Positions 49,809 to 59,495 are shown, counted from the stretch's first letter. The stretch is DNA of 64,000 nucleotides from Desulfomonile tiedjei (GCA_016212925.1 JACRDF010000013.1:1-64000), one strand, 5' to 3'. Notes: generated by a model not told the origin, from the letters alone. Numbers and translations are program-made.

Positions 49809-50219
49809 ATGAAAATTAAGAGAATCGCCCACCTGGGAGTCGCGGTGAACGATCTGGATGCAGCGGTAAAATTTTTCACCCAGGGACTCCCTCTTGAAGT
49901 GACGCACACCGAGGACTATCAGGGCATGAAAATAGGGTTCCTCCCTGTGGGGGACAGCTCCATCGAACTCTTACAGGATGTATCAGGGTCCTCGGCTATA
50001 AGGAAGTTCCTGGATAAGAACGGCGAGGGCATTCATCATATCGCGTTCGAAGTGGAGGACATTCACCAGGCCGTTGCGGAACTCAAAGAACGTGGAATCA
50101 AACTGATAGACGAGACCCCACGGCCCGGCGCCCACGGCATGGCCATAGCTTTCATGCACCCGAAAGGGACTCATGGGATTCTGATGGAACTGGTTCAGCC
50201 CGCGGAGGACTCTCACTGA
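49809..50219 (+). CDS. mce: methylmalonyl-CoA epimerase
   Basis: This 136-residue vicinal oxygen chelate protein interconverts (2S)- and (2R)-methylmalonyl-CoA. Two beta-alpha-beta-beta-beta modules start IAHLGVAVNDLDAAVKFF and IHHIAFEVEDIHQAVAEL. Metal ligands are expected at the first His of HLGVAV, the SSIELLQ Glu, the IHHIAFEVE His and the terminal MELVQP Glu. A biotin carrier (50567) and methylmalonyl-CoA mutase (52547) follow, consistent with a propionyl-CoA/succinyl-CoA route. AAGGAG precedes the start. Confidence 0.93.
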   Translation: MKIKRIAHLGVAVNDLDAAVKFFTQGLPLEVTHTEDYQGMKIGFLPVGDSSIELLQDVSGSSAIRKFLDKNGEGIHHIAFEVEDIHQAVAELKERGIKLIDETPRPGAHGMAIAFMHPKGTHGILMELVQPAEDSH

Positions 50220-50566
50220 GAAGGCCTTGGAGATTCCCGGCCGGCTCGACAAGATCACGGGTCAAGGACTCTCCAGCGGCGGAATGCCGGAAGCGGCAAT
50301 GCAGGCGAGGGACCTCCAGGCCAGACTCTAACCGGCCGTAGTCCCCTCCGTTGCATCGCAACCCTGCCCTGTCATCGGTCCGAGGTAGGACTCTCTCGTG
50401 TGGTGTCACGGCAGAGGCTTCACATTCATGTAATGCGCACTTAAGGCGGGCCGGACCGGAAACCGCCCGATACGAATGCAACTCAGGCTCCACGAGGTGC
50501 TCTTACGCAGCGCCTGCCGGCGCCTGTTGTATTTATAACATGCGAAACTTCGAGGAGGTTTTGGAG
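50220..50566. other. gap with no recognised gene
   Basis: 347 bp between epimerase and biotin carrier. Open frames on both strands lack motifs; no hairpin of the repeat families above is obvious apart from small GC stems. Probably untranslated leader or decayed DNA. Confidence 0.4.
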
Positions 50567-50779
50567 ATGGCGGAAGTGACTATGCCCATGAACGGCAAAG
50601 TAATCGCCGTAAAGGTTGAAGTAGGCCAGAATGTTGCTGAAGATGACGAAATGGTCATTATTGAAGCCATGAAAATGGAATTGCCCGTGGTTGCCACGGC
50701 CAACGGAACCGTGAAAGAGATGAAAGCCAAGGTAGGCGAATCTTATCAGGTTGGCGACGTACTGGCTGTCATCGGGTGA
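50567..50779 (+). CDS. biotin carboxyl carrier protein
   Basis: This 70-residue biotinyl domain has biotin Lys36 in EAMKMELPV. It corresponds to the carrier of a carboxylase, decarboxylase or transcarboxylase acting on propionyl-/methylmalonyl-CoA, as judged from the neighbouring epimerase and mutase. GAGGAGG lies eight bases upstream. The carboxyltransferase subunit is not in the window. It is the shortest form of the family, a stand-alone carrier like those of sodium-pump decarboxylases and transcarboxylase. Confidence 0.93.
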   Translation: MAEVTMPMNGKVIAVKVEVGQNVAEDDEMVIIEAMKMELPVVATANGTVKEMKAKVGESYQVGDVLAVIG

Positions 50780-51046
50780 AAATTGGACGAACGGCCTTTG
50801 TACGGGGTGTCGGAGACCTCGCAAAGGCCTTGTTTCGCGCGAACTCTTTGGTCTGCCGGACAGGCTCGGAAAGGGGTCATTTATTCCGAATGCGCGAGCT
50901 GCCGGAGTCCCCGGTTTGAGCCTACTCGGTTTACCGTGATCATGAGCGTAAACCAGCCGGAAGATCTCAAAGTGTTTTCAAGAGACTCGGCTGGTTTTGT
51001 TGCTCCAAAATAACTCTCTTCATCTCACCTCGTCGGGGTCATCCTG

Positions 51047-52195
51047 ATGCCTGAACTTTTCGAAAAAACCTGGATAAAATCGCTGGAACTGGATAATCGA
51101 GCAGTACGCTCAGCTACCTGGAGCGGCGTAGGTGACCTAAAGGGTCATGTAACCGACAAAGCGTTGGAGTTCTACAGAGAGCTGGGTCGCGGCGGAATTG
51201 GCCTCATCATTACCGGCTTCCAGTACGTTATGCCCAACGGAATTGCAATCGCCTACATGATCGGCAATTCCCAAGATGAGCACCTTGAGGGTTTGAGCCG
51301 TTTGGCCGCGGTTGTTCATGAGGAAGGTGGCAAGATTGTCTCTCAGATCGTACACGCCGGAATACGCGCCAACCCGAAGCTTTTCCCGCCGGGACTCGAA
51401 GCTTGGGGGCCGTCGGCGATTTCGGACCCGGTGACCGGACACACTGCTAAAGAAGCCACTCGCCAAGATATTGGACAGCTCGTGGAGGCGTATGCCGCTG
51501 CCGCGGCCAGGTCCAAAGCCGCGGGATTCGACGGGGTGCAACTTCACGGGGCTCACGGTTACGGCATGAACCAATTCCTTTCGGCCGTCTGGAACAAGCG
51601 TGGTGATGCTTACGGCGGAAGCGTCAAGAACAGGTACCGGATTCTGGCGGAAGCGCTTGAGGCGGTCCGCGGGGCCGTGGGAGACGAATTCCCCGTTATG
51701 ATAAAACTCAACGCCCACGACTTTATCGAGGGCGGGCTGGTCCCTGAAGAGGCCTTGGAAATAGCCCGTTATCTGGCAGATGACGGAATAGACGCTATCG
51801 AGGTCAGTGGAGGTTCGCCATATGCTCCGAAAGGACTGACCCCTTCTCGCGAAAATATCCGCAAGGAAGAGGACGAGGCCTACTTCTGTGACTTCGCGAC
51901 GAGAATCAGAGAGGTGGCCGGTGTTCCGGTGATGACCGTCGGGGGAATAAGATCTCTCAAAAAGATCAACGACATCCTTTCTGAGCGCAAAGCCGACTAC
52001 GTCGCGATGTCGAGGCCGTTCATTCGAGAACCGCACCTCATCCGTCGCTGGAAAAGTGGGGATACCAAAAGGGCGTCCTGTATATCATGCAATGGGTGCT
52101 TTGAGACCGGCCTGAAAGGGCTTGGAATCAGTTGCAAAGTCGAAAGAGAGCGCAGGGAAAAGCAAGACCTTAAGAAGAAACAAGAAAAAGAGTAA
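51047..52195 (+). CDS. old yellow enzyme-type NADH:flavin oxidoreductase
   Basis: This 382-residue FMN TIM-barrel protein of the OYE/2,4-dienoyl-CoA reductase class has RAVRSATWSGVGD, IVSQIVHAGI, GFDGVQLHGAHGYGMNQFLS, RGDAYGGSVKNRYR and VPVMTVGGIRS. A C-terminal cysteine group, CISCNGCFETGLKGLGISC, looks like a partial FeS motif. The NAD-binding second half of full-length dienoyl-CoA reductases is missing. It might reduce an enoate or work with the CoA genes around it. It lies between biotin carrier and mutase on the same strand. Confidence 0.88.
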   Translation: MPELFEKTWIKSLELDNRAVRSATWSGVGDLKGHVTDKALEFYRELGRGGIGLIITGFQYVMPNGIAIAYMIGNSQDEHLEGLSRLAAVVHEEGGKIVSQIVHAGIRANPKLFPPGLEAWGPSAISDPVTGHTAKEATRQDIGQLVEAYAAAAARSKAAGFDGVQLHGAHGYGMNQFLSAVWNKRGDAYGGSVKNRYRILAEALEAVRGAVGDEFPVMIKLNAHDFIEGGLVPEEALEIARYLADDGIDAIEVSGGSPYAPKGLTPSRENIRKEEDEAYFCDFATRIREVAGVPVMTVGGIRSLKKINDILSERKADYVAMSRPFIREPHLIRRWKSGDTKRASCISCNGCFETGLKGLGISCKVERERREKQDLKKKQEKE

Positions 52196-52256
52196 AGCCA
52201 TAAGTGAAAATAGGGTACCGGTCGCGGCAATGCTGTTGACTTGAGGAGAATCCCGT

Positions 52257-52405
52257 TGGTCACGCACAGGCGTGATCGTCACCCCGGCGAACCCCGGATC
52301 GGGGTCCGGGGCAGGCGCCGGGGTCCAGGAAATAATGAAGGGCGGGAGTCCGGCCCCGGTTTTCACCGGGGTAAACTAGGGCTTCGCCGGAATGACGGCG
52401 AGAGA
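52257..52405. repeat. REP-like mosaic (GGCGAA...TTCGCC type)
   Basis: CACGCACAGGCGTGATCGTC, CCCGGATCGGGGTCCGGGGC, GGCGCCGGGGTCC, CCCCGGTTTTCACCGGGG and GCTTCGCCGGAATGACGGCG are consecutive short stems related to 42980-43119. The gap 52196-52546 contains no gene that I can support. Confidence 0.7.
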
Positions 52406-52546
52406 GGCCACATCGGACGCTGACTGCTTAAGTCCACAATCTTGCCTTGTAGCAGGGCCGGCCTCGCAAAAGAGGTCTCCCCACAGAATGCAGGTTCGCT
52501 TTCCGGTTTCGCGTTTGCGCTCCCCGAGTAGTTTTTGGAGGTTGCC

Positions 52547-54208
52547 GTGGCAGACGATTTCAAGGACAAAACTTTGAAATGGGAGGAAAAGCTCCGAGAG
52601 ACCGTGGTCAAAAGGCCTGAACGAAGGGCCGCATTTACTACGGTGTCGGAACTGCCGGTCAAGACCGTTTACTGGCCGTGGGATGCGGGTGACTTGGATC
52701 CCGAGACGGACCTCGGTTCTCCCGGGGCCTATCCTTTCACTCGCGGAGTTCAGCCCAACATGTATCGTGGCCGCTTCTGGACAATGCGCCAGTATGCCGG
52801 TTTTGGAAGCGCAGACGAGACTAACAAGCGTTTCAAGTACCTGATCGAACAGGGGCAGACAGGGCTCTCTGTGGCGTTCGACCTCCCAACGCAGATAGGT
52901 TACGATTCCGACCACGAGCTGGCCGCGGGTGAGGTCGGCAAGGTCGGCGTCGCCATAGACAGCGTGGAAGATCTGGGGCGGCTCTTCGCCGGCATCGACC
53001 TCGCGGCGGTGAGTACGTCCATGACCATCAATGCTCCGGCAGCAGTCCTTCTGGCCATGTATCTGGCTGTAGCCGAAGAACAGGGCGCGGACATCTCCAA
53101 AATCAGGGGAACGATCCAGAACGACATACTCAAGGAGTACCCGGCACGCGGAACGTACATCTTCCCGCCCTCGCCGTCCATGCGGATAATCACCGACATA
53201 TTCGCTTTCTGCAACGAGCGTGTCCCTCTGTGGAACACTATAAGCATCAGTGGATATCATATCCGGGAAGCCGGTTCCACCGCGGTTCAAGAGGTGGCTT
53301 TTACCCTGGCGAACGGTATAGCGTACGTGCAGGCCGCGATAGATGCGGGCCTGGATGTGAACAGCTTCGGGGAAAGACTGAGCTTTTTTTTCAATTCCCA
53401 TCAGGACTTTTTGGAAGAGATAGCAAAGTTCAGGGCTGCCCGCCGTTTGTGGGCGCGGCTGATGAAAGAACGCTTTCAAGCTACAAATCCTCGAGCCATG
53501 ATGTTGAGGTTCCACACTCAGACAGCAGGATGCACTCTGACTGCTCAACAGCCGGACAACAACGTGGTGAGGGTTGCTTTCCAGGCTTTGGCAGCGGTCT
53601 TAGGGGGCACACAATCCCTGCACACCAACTCCAGAGACGAGGCCCTGGCGCTTCCCAGCCAGGAGTCCGTCCAGATAGCCTTGCGCACTCAGCAGATTAT
53701 CGCCCACGAAACAGGAGCCGCCGACACAGTAGACCCGCTCGCCGGCTCGTATTTTGTCGAGGCCCTGACCAACGAAATCGAGCACGGAGCCAAGGAATAC
53801 ATTAGAAAAATTGATGAAATGGGCGGCGCCGTGAGGGCCGTGGAATGCGGGTTCATTGAAAGTGAAATTCAGGATTCCGCATACCGCTTCCAGAAGGCCG
53901 TGGAATCAGGAGACCGGGTCATCGTAGGGATGAATAGATTCCAAACGGAGGAGAAACTCCCCTCCAACCTCTTGAGAGTAGACCCTAGCGTGCGCGAAAC
54001 TCAGATTCAACGGCTGAAAGAATTGCGGTCCAAGCGCGATTCCTCGGCAGTGGCGTCCGCGTTGGCCCGGTTGAAGCAATGTGCCGAGGGCACTGACAAC
54101 TTGATGCCTCCGATCCTGGATGCGGTGAAGAAACGAGTTACGTTGGGCGAAATTTGCGGCGTTTTGAGAGAGGTCTTTGGCGAGTACACCCACGCTTCCC
54201 AGTGTTAG
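52547..54208 (+). CDS. methylmalonyl-CoA mutase, large (catalytic) subunit
   Basis: This 553-residue TIM-barrel subunit isomerises (R)-methylmalonyl-CoA and succinyl-CoA with coenzyme B12. It has [26 protein letters not shown] (the Tyr of RQYAGF is the methylmalonyl-specific residue), [42 protein letters not shown] and [19 protein letters not shown]. The C-terminal B12-binding domain (DxHxxG) is absent, so a separate small subunit must supply it, as in mutases split into two proteins; none is in view. GGAGG 5-6 bases upstream makes GTG at 52547 the best start. A Rho-independent terminator follows at 54239. Confidence 0.93.
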   Translation: MADDFKDKTLKWEEKLRETVVKRPERRAAFTTVSELPVKTVYWPWDAGDLDPETDLGSPGAYPFTRGVQPNMYRGRFWTMRQYAGFGSADETNKRFKYLIEQGQTGLSVAFDLPTQIGYDSDHELAAGEVGKVGVAIDSVEDLGRLFAGIDLAAVSTSMTINAPAAVLLAMYLAVAEEQGADISKIRGTIQNDILKEYPARGTYIFPPSPSMRIITDIFAFCNERVPLWNTISISGYHIREAGSTAVQEVAFTLANGIAYVQAAIDAGLDVNSFGERLSFFFNSHQDFLEEIAKFRAARRLWARLMKERFQATNPRAMMLRFHTQTAGCTLTAQQPDNNVVRVAFQALAAVLGGTQSLHTNSRDEALALPSQESVQIALRTQQIIAHETGAADTVDPLAGSYFVEALTNEIEHGAKEYIRKIDEMGGAVRAVECGFIESEIQDSAYRFQKAVESGDRVIVGMNRFQTEEKLPSNLLRVDPSVRETQIQRLKELRSKRDSSAVASALARLKQCAEGTDNLMPPILDAVKKRVTLGEICGVLREVFGEYTHASQC

Positions 54209-54238
54209 GACGCTTCGAGGTGTGAAACAACTCTTAAC

Positions 54239-54270
54239 CGCCCGGGCCTGGCCCCGGGTTTCGTTTTTTT
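54239..54270 (+). terminator. intrinsic terminator after the mutase
   Basis: A stem CCCGGG/CCCGGG around CCTGGC (54241-54258) is followed by TTTCGTTTTTTT, a standard hairpin plus U-tract 33 bases after the mutase stop. Confidence 0.65.
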
Positions 54271-54324
54271 GGAACCGGATGAGAGGCCTGCTGCAGAAGT
54301 CGTAATAGGTAGGAGGACCGGATA

Positions 54325-54771
54325 ATGGACTTTACGGACTACACCCGAGAAACTCTTCGCGGCTTGCCCGGCGTATTGGTTGTAATCGAGAACATAAAAG
54401 ACGATGCGGAACTGGCGGGCCTGAAGGTCACCGACCTTCAGACGGATGTGGAACTCAAGCTGGTCCGGGCCGGAATAAGAGTTTTGGCGCATGACGAATG
54501 GCAGGTCACTCCCGGCCGCCCTTGGCTTTATGTAAGCGTAAACACTATTAAGCATCTGGGGAGCTATTTCTTCTCCATAGACGTGCAGTTGAAACAGGAT
54601 GTGAGTCTGCCTCGCCAGCCATCCATCGTAACAAGCTCAGCTACCTGGGAGGTCGGATCCGTCGGGTATGTCCAAACTGAGAGCCTTCCACCGAAGATTC
54701 GGGACTCGGTGAGCGGGTATCTTGATAATTTCATCACCGATTATACGGCTGTTAACCAAGATTTGGGGTGA
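54325..54771 (+). CDS. conserved hypothetical protein
   Basis: This 148-residue protein starts MDFTDYTRETLRGLPGVLVV. It belongs to a type that I recall from environmental bacteria with the pattern LRGLPG...VEL.L..AGI.VL...E...TPG.P.LYV.V (a strand-rich domain of unknown role), ending DNFITDYTAVNQDLG. Homologues often have a signal peptide; none is seen here. GGTAGGAGG lies upstream. It is a single gene between the mutase terminator and the ResB gene. Confidence 0.7.
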   Translation: MDFTDYTRETLRGLPGVLVVIENIKDDAELAGLKVTDLQTDVELKLVRAGIRVLAHDEWQVTPGRPWLYVSVNTIKHLGSYFFSIDVQLKQDVSLPRQPSIVTSSATWEVGSVGYVQTESLPPKIRDSVSGYLDNFITDYTAVNQDLG

Positions 54772-55059
54772 GGTGTTTCCGGAGGAAAAGTATTGCCGAT
54801 GAGCATTCCAAAAGTGACACCCAGGCCCCACAAAAGCATTGCCCCCAATGAAGACTGAATGGTTACCAATATCCACCAGACGCAGTTGAAATGGGCTCGG
54901 AAATATTATAGAGTGGCGCACTGTCGCGTCGGCAGAGGCGGCTTAATTTGCGATTGTTCTTGAGCGACGCCATTCTCTTGGATGGTAATGAAATTGAACA
55001 CCAAGCAAATGGCATCGTCGTTAAAAACCTATTAGAGAAAGCCTCAGAGAAAGCGATAA

Positions 55060-56409
55060 ATGGCCGGCACCCCAAAAACGGAACCCGTCTCACCTGAACG
55101 GTCCTCGATATTCTCAGACATTACGACGTTTTTCACGTCCGTCAAAACTACCATAACACTGCTTTTTGTCCTTGCCTCGGCCTCCATCATCGGCACCGTG
55201 ATCCCTCAAGACACGGGTCTGGATCAGCTAAAACAGACGGTGGCACCGTTGGTCTACAGGATTATGATCATTTTGGACCTCGGTACCGTGTACCGGAGTT
55301 GGTGGTTTATACTCCTGCTCGTCTTGCTTGCGCTAAATCTCCTGGCGTGTCTTGTTCGAAGGCTGTCGGCAATTCCGGATGAATGGAAAGGCGATTCTCA
55401 AGGGAATAGCTTCAGTTTTACCGTTTCCGATGCCAGGTCGGCCAGTGACTTGAAAGGTATGTTCCAGCAGGCCTTCAGGAAGGTCATGGGCGCCAAAGCC
55501 GTCGTGGTAACCGGCCAAGAAGGTCACGACCTTGTGTGGACAAAACACCGAGTGTACTTGCTCGGCTTCCCTTTCATTCACGCGGGGATCGTAGTGATTC
55601 TGCTCGGAGGCCTCATAGGCCTTTTCTACGGTTTCAAAGGCAACATCCAGATCGAGGAAGGTGGTACAGGGAAGGAGTTCCGTCTGTTTCCCTCCGGTGA
55701 GAAGCGGGCACTCCCATTTCAAATAGCCGTGGACCAATTTACGCTCACCCGTTACCCGACCGGCCAGCCCAAGGAATTTCGCAGCGACGTCAGACTTATA
55801 AGAGACGACAAGGAAGTGCTCAAAGGCTCCATTGTGGTGAATTCCCCAATGACTTTCGAAGGCCTGTCCCTTTATCAATCCGACTACCGGCTTCTGGGGA
55901 TCAAAGAGGTCAGCTTCGCCTTAGTGGGACCCGGAGATCAAAAAGCTGATGTTAGGGTCCGTCCGCGGGAAACCTCCGAGGTTACCGGCACTCCCTACAA
56001 AGTAAGGCTGGTCAGTCTCGATCCCGGCACCACAAAAAAAGGCCAAGGCGCGGAGATCAGTGTGGAAGGCCCGGGTGACGAGACGAAAACCTTCAGTGTG
56101 TTTCGCAATGAACCGGCAAAGCTGGGTGACTCCGAACTGCAGTTTGTCGATTATACCCCGTTGTATGCAACCGGGCTTCAGGTCGCACACGATCCCGGTT
56201 CGATAGTCGTTTGGGTAGGATGCGGTTCGCTGATTCTGGGGTTCTTCCTGACCTTGTTCACGAATCACAGGCGCCTGACGATTGAGATGAAGACCAAGGC
56301 CGGATCGACGCAAATCCGGATCTCAGGACGCAGCCGGCGTCTTCGCGGGGAATTCCGCAAGAGTGTGGAACAACAGATTTATGGTATCGTGAAAGAGAAG
56401 GGCAAATAG
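55060..56409 (+). CDS. resB: cytochrome c biogenesis protein ResB
   Basis: ResB (Ccs1) works with CcsA/ResC to bring haem to apocytochrome c in system II. The 449-residue protein has membrane helices near residues 27-50 (TTITLLFVLASASIIGTVIPQ), 66-95 and 165-190, a large periplasmic beta-rich domain (about 200-360, IVVNSPMTFEGLSLYQSDY) and a last helix near 380-405. The family motif GTVIPQ is present. CcsA follows 46 bp downstream. This pair points to c-type cytochromes in this organism. Confidence 0.94.
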   Translation: MAGTPKTEPVSPERSSIFSDITTFFTSVKTTITLLFVLASASIIGTVIPQDTGLDQLKQTVAPLVYRIMIILDLGTVYRSWWFILLLVLLALNLLACLVRRLSAIPDEWKGDSQGNSFSFTVSDARSASDLKGMFQQAFRKVMGAKAVVVTGQEGHDLVWTKHRVYLLGFPFIHAGIVVILLGGLIGLFYGFKGNIQIEEGGTGKEFRLFPSGEKRALPFQIAVDQFTLTRYPTGQPKEFRSDVRLIRDDKEVLKGSIVVNSPMTFEGLSLYQSDYRLLGIKEVSFALVGPGDQKADVRVRPRETSEVTGTPYKVRLVSLDPGTTKKGQGAEISVEGPGDETKTFSVFRNEPAKLGDSELQFVDYTPLYATGLQVAHDPGSIVVWVGCGSLILGFFLTLFTNHRRLTIEMKTKAGSTQIRISGRSRRLRGEFRKSVEQQIYGIVKEKGK

Positions 56410-56455
56410 CCGTGCGCGCTTTTGAGGCAACTAGCGAATTCCTTGGACGTTTCCG

Positions 56456-57274
56456 ATGACAAGCACAGATCTGAACACTTATGTGACTTTCGGGTACCTG
56501 GCGTGCGTGGTGGTGTACCTTATAACCTACGTCGTAGCATCCAAAGATTCGTCTGTTCCTAAATTGGCTTTGGGGCTGCTGGTACTGGTTTGGGTCCTGC
56601 ACACAACTGCCATAGGGCTGCGATGGGCCGAATCGTATTGGATGGGCATCGGTCACGCTCCTCTGTCCAACTTATACGAATCATTGATCTTTTTTGCATG
56701 GACCATGGCGCTGGCACTCATCATAGTGCGGCTCAGGTTCGGAACCGACCTTGTGGTATTGCTGGGCCTACCTCTAGTGTTTCTGACCATGGCGTCCACC
56801 TTTCTTCTCGACCATACAATCAAGCCTCTGATCCCGGCGCTGCAGTCCAACTGGCTGGTTGCCCACGTCATAACGTGCTTCTTGGGTTACGCGGGATTTG
56901 CCGTCTCGTTCGTGGCCGCATTGTTGTTACTTCTGGCCCGAGGGTCGGACTACTTGGGAGATCACCTGCCACGCGTCCAAATTCTCGACGAAATCGTCTA
57001 TCGTTCCGTTCTCGTGGGTTTCCCCCTCCTGACGGTCGGCATAATCACAGGCGCCGCGTGGGCTGACTACGCCTGGGGCACCTATTGGTCGTGGGACCCC
57101 AAGGAAACCTGGTCGCTGGTCACATGGTTGGTGTATTCCGCATTTCTACATGCAAGATTGGCGCGAGGCTGGTCAGGCCGCAGATCTGCTCTGCTCTCCG
57201 TGCTGGGCTTCGCCGCGGTTCTGTTTACTTATTTCGGCGTGAACTACCTCCCTGGGCTTCACAGTTACTTTTAG
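56456..57274 (+). CDS. ccsA: cytochrome c assembly protein CcsA/ResC
   Basis: CcsA (272 residues) has about eight membrane helices. The haem-handling WWD-type motif is WGTYWSWDPKETWSLVTWLVY in the C-terminal part, with conserved histidines nearby (HAPLSNLYES, the DH of LLDHTIKPL, and the final GLHSYF). It forms the system II synthetase with the ResB just upstream. It is usually also near cytochrome genes; none is in the window. Confidence 0.94.
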   Translation: MTSTDLNTYVTFGYLACVVVYLITYVVASKDSSVPKLALGLLVLVWVLHTTAIGLRWAESYWMGIGHAPLSNLYESLIFFAWTMALALIIVRLRFGTDLVVLLGLPLVFLTMASTFLLDHTIKPLIPALQSNWLVAHVITCFLGYAGFAVSFVAALLLLLARGSDYLGDHLPRVQILDEIVYRSVLVGFPLLTVGIITGAAWADYAWGTYWSWDPKETWSLVTWLVYSAFLHARLARGWSGRRSALLSVLGFAAVLFTYFGVNYLPGLHSYF

Positions 57275-57290
57275 CGCGGATGCCGATCCC

Positions 57291-57313
57291 TTGGCGGGCA
57301 AAGCCCGCCCTAG
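57291..57313. repeat. single REP-like hairpin
   Basis: TTGGCGGGCAAAGCCCGCCC plus TAG forms a compact stem between CcsA and NagZ genes; it resembles the GGCGGGC...GCCCGCC half of family 3. Confidence 0.6.
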
Positions 57314-57421
57314 GACTAAACCTCGATTATTTGGCGGGGCACAGCCTCCACTACAAGAAAGATTGCTCCAAAATAGGCCGGGAGGATTGCACCCGCCAAA
57401 TGCGCTGAATATGAGGAAGCA

Positions 57422-58477
57422 GTGGACTCACGAGACATAGGCAGTCTCTTCATGATCGGATTCCAGGGCACTCGCTTCACCCCTGAACTCCGCGAGCTGA
57501 TTGATGATCTCAATCCCAACGGCATCATTCTTTTTTCGAGAAACATCGAAGATCCTGTTCAACTTGCCAACCTCAACCGCGATCTTCAGCGTCATCATAT
57601 AAATCAAGGACTGGGTGGACTTCTTATCGGAGTAGACCAGGAGGGCGGGCGAGTGTGTCGGCTGAAAGACCCTTTTACGGCCTTTCCCTCAGCCCTGGAA
57701 CTGGCTTCCTCCGACGATCCCGAAGCCGCAGTGAGGAACTTCGCTGCAACCACGGCCCGGGAGATGCGGCTCGTCGGGTTTAACCTGGATTTCGTCCCTG
57801 TTCTCGACATAGTGAGCCAACCCGAAAACCTGGCGACCTCAGTGATCGGTGACAGATCGTACGGCCCCGACGCCGGCTCTGTATCGCGGCTTGGGTCCGT
57901 CGTTATTCAGACCATGCGTTCCGAAGGCGTAATACCATGCTGCAAACATTTCCCGGGCCATGGGGGCACTTTGGTGGATTCCCACTTGGATCTGCCTGTG
58001 GATGACCGGCCGTTGGATTCCATTAATAGCGCGGACATCATACCGTTCCGGACCGCTGCGGACCTGAACGTAGAAATGATAATGACGGCTCACGTTCTTT
58101 ACCCTTATCTGGACCCGCTCTTTCCCGCGACTCTGTCGGACGCGGCGGTCAATGGACTCCTGCGCGAGAGCATGGGTTACAATGGTGTTGTTATCACTGA
58201 CGATCTGGACATGGCAGCGGTGGCGGACAAGTACTCCCACAATGAAGCCGCGCTGCAAGCCCTTCGCGCGGGAGTGGACATACTGCTCATATGCAACAAC
58301 CCTGAAGCGGCCTTTGAGGCTCGATCACGGATCTTCCAGGCCGTCAGCGATGGAGAGATAATCCGTCACAGGGTTGAAGCATCTTTAGCGCGTATAGGCA
58401 ATCTGAAGAAGCTGTACGCATCCTCCATGCAACCGTCCGATCAGGCGCGTGTGAAAGCGCACTTCAATAAGGGGTGA
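57422..58477 (+). CDS. nagZ: beta-N-acetylhexosaminidase (NagZ type)
   Basis: This 351-residue GH3 enzyme removes GlcNAc from anhydro-muropeptides in peptidoglycan recycling. It shows GVDQEGGRVCRLK, CCKHFPGHGGTLVDSHLDLP with the NagZ His/Asp loop, and the nucleophile Asp in VVITDDLDMAAV. There is no signal peptide, consistent with a cytosolic NagZ. The start is GTG with GAGGA upstream; no in-frame ATG fits the family start. Confidence 0.93.
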   Translation: MDSRDIGSLFMIGFQGTRFTPELRELIDDLNPNGIILFSRNIEDPVQLANLNRDLQRHHINQGLGGLLIGVDQEGGRVCRLKDPFTAFPSALELASSDDPEAAVRNFAATTAREMRLVGFNLDFVPVLDIVSQPENLATSVIGDRSYGPDAGSVSRLGSVVIQTMRSEGVIPCCKHFPGHGGTLVDSHLDLPVDDRPLDSINSADIIPFRTAADLNVEMIMTAHVLYPYLDPLFPATLSDAAVNGLLRESMGYNGVVITDDLDMAAVADKYSHNEAALQALRAGVDILLICNNPEAAFEARSRIFQAVSDGEIIRHRVEASLARIGNLKKLYASSMQPSDQARVKAHFNKG

Positions 58478-58529
58478 AGCGCGACAAAGATTGGTAATCA
58501 TTGAGTTACACTGGGGATTTCACGTCTTC

Positions 58530-58672
58530 TGTCATTACAAGGAGTGAAATCCCGCGTTCTAAGGGAAAGCAATCTCGCTTTCGGTGGGACGGGCATCTTG
58601 CCCGTCATTCCAGCCGACAGGCGAGACGCCTGTCCCACCAAGTCGGATTGCTTCGCTGAACTCGCAATGACA
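58530..58672. repeat. TGTCATT-type repeat with a family-5 REP pair nested inside
   Basis: The outer ends are TGTCATTACAAGGAGTG...CTCGCAATGACA, with AAGCAATCTCGC and GGATTGCTTCGC inside. At 58583-58639 a complete family-5 REP pair (GGTGGGACGGGCATCTTGCC and GACGCCTGTCCCACC) sits in the loop. The inner pair looks like an insertion into the older outer repeat. Confidence 0.85.
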
Positions 58673-58717
58673 TTTTTTCTCTGCTCGTGACTGAAAGCTT
58701 ACAAGGACCCAACCACC

Positions 58718-59470
58718 ATGCACACTAACAGGTTTGACGCAAAGGTCGCTCTGGTAACCGGAGCGGGGCAAGGGATCGGCCAGGCTACCGCGTTTCGCTT
58801 TGCACAGGAAGGCGCGGCTGTGGGCGCTCTCGACTGGAACGAAGCAAACGCGTCGATGACTGCATGGGCGATTCAGGAAATGGGAGGCCGCAGCCTGGCC
58901 CTTCATGCCGATGTCGCCGACTCGGCTGCTGTCGCAAAATGTGTAGACACGCTCCGGGCTGAGTTCGGCTCCGTGGACATTCTGGTCAACAACGCAGGCT
59001 TCGATCGACCGGGCGGATTCCTCAAGATCACTCCGGATGATTTTGTGGCCGTCTGGCAAGTGCATCTACTTGGCGCGGTAAACTGCTGCCAAACTTGCGG
59101 GCCGCTAATGATCGAAAAGGGCGACGGCCGTATCGTGAACATTTCTTCCATATACGCGAAGGTGGGATCGAAGGGCGAGTCGGCTTACTGCTCCGTAAAG
59201 GCCGGTCTGATCGGCCTGACCAAATCCCTGGCCCGAGAATGGGGCCCCAAAGGGGTGCGAGTCAACGCTGTGATGCCAGGACTGACCGAGACTCCCACCA
59301 TCCGAGATTCCATGCTGGCCAAATTCAAAGACGCAATGATCGCGGAAACACCCCTCGGACGAGCGGCTGACCCTTCGGAAATAGCCGCGGCTATCGCCTT
59401 CCTGGCCTCCGACGATGCAAGCTTCATCACAGGCGCTACCCTCGAAGTAACCGGCGGCTGGAACTTGTGA
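58718..59470 (+). CDS. short-chain dehydrogenase/reductase (FabG-like)
   Basis: This classical SDR of 250 residues has TGAGQGIG (14-21), NNAG (91-94), Ser143/Ser144, Tyr157 and Lys161. Asp39 at the end of strand 2 favours NAD(H) over NADP(H). The C-terminus is the usual SDR type (GATLEVTGGWNL). It may act as a 3-hydroxyacyl-CoA or other alcohol dehydrogenase; FabG-like naming does not fix the substrate. AAGGA lies ten bases upstream. A pair of hairpin elements starts 26 bp after the stop. Confidence 0.9.
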   Translation: MHTNRFDAKVALVTGAGQGIGQATAFRFAQEGAAVGALDWNEANASMTAWAIQEMGGRSLALHADVADSAAVAKCVDTLRAEFGSVDILVNNAGFDRPGGFLKITPDDFVAVWQVHLLGAVNCCQTCGPLMIEKGDGRIVNISSIYAKVGSKGESAYCSVKAGLIGLTKSLAREWGPKGVRVNAVMPGLTETPTIRDSMLAKFKDAMIAETPLGRAADPSEIAAAIAFLASDDASFITGATLEVTGGWNL

Positions 59471-59495
59471 GAGGGGCTAGAAGAGAAGAGAAGAA

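Noticed and set aside
50783-51013. 76-codon frame upstream of the OYE gene
   Set aside because: Weak ribosome site, no motif, mixed composition.
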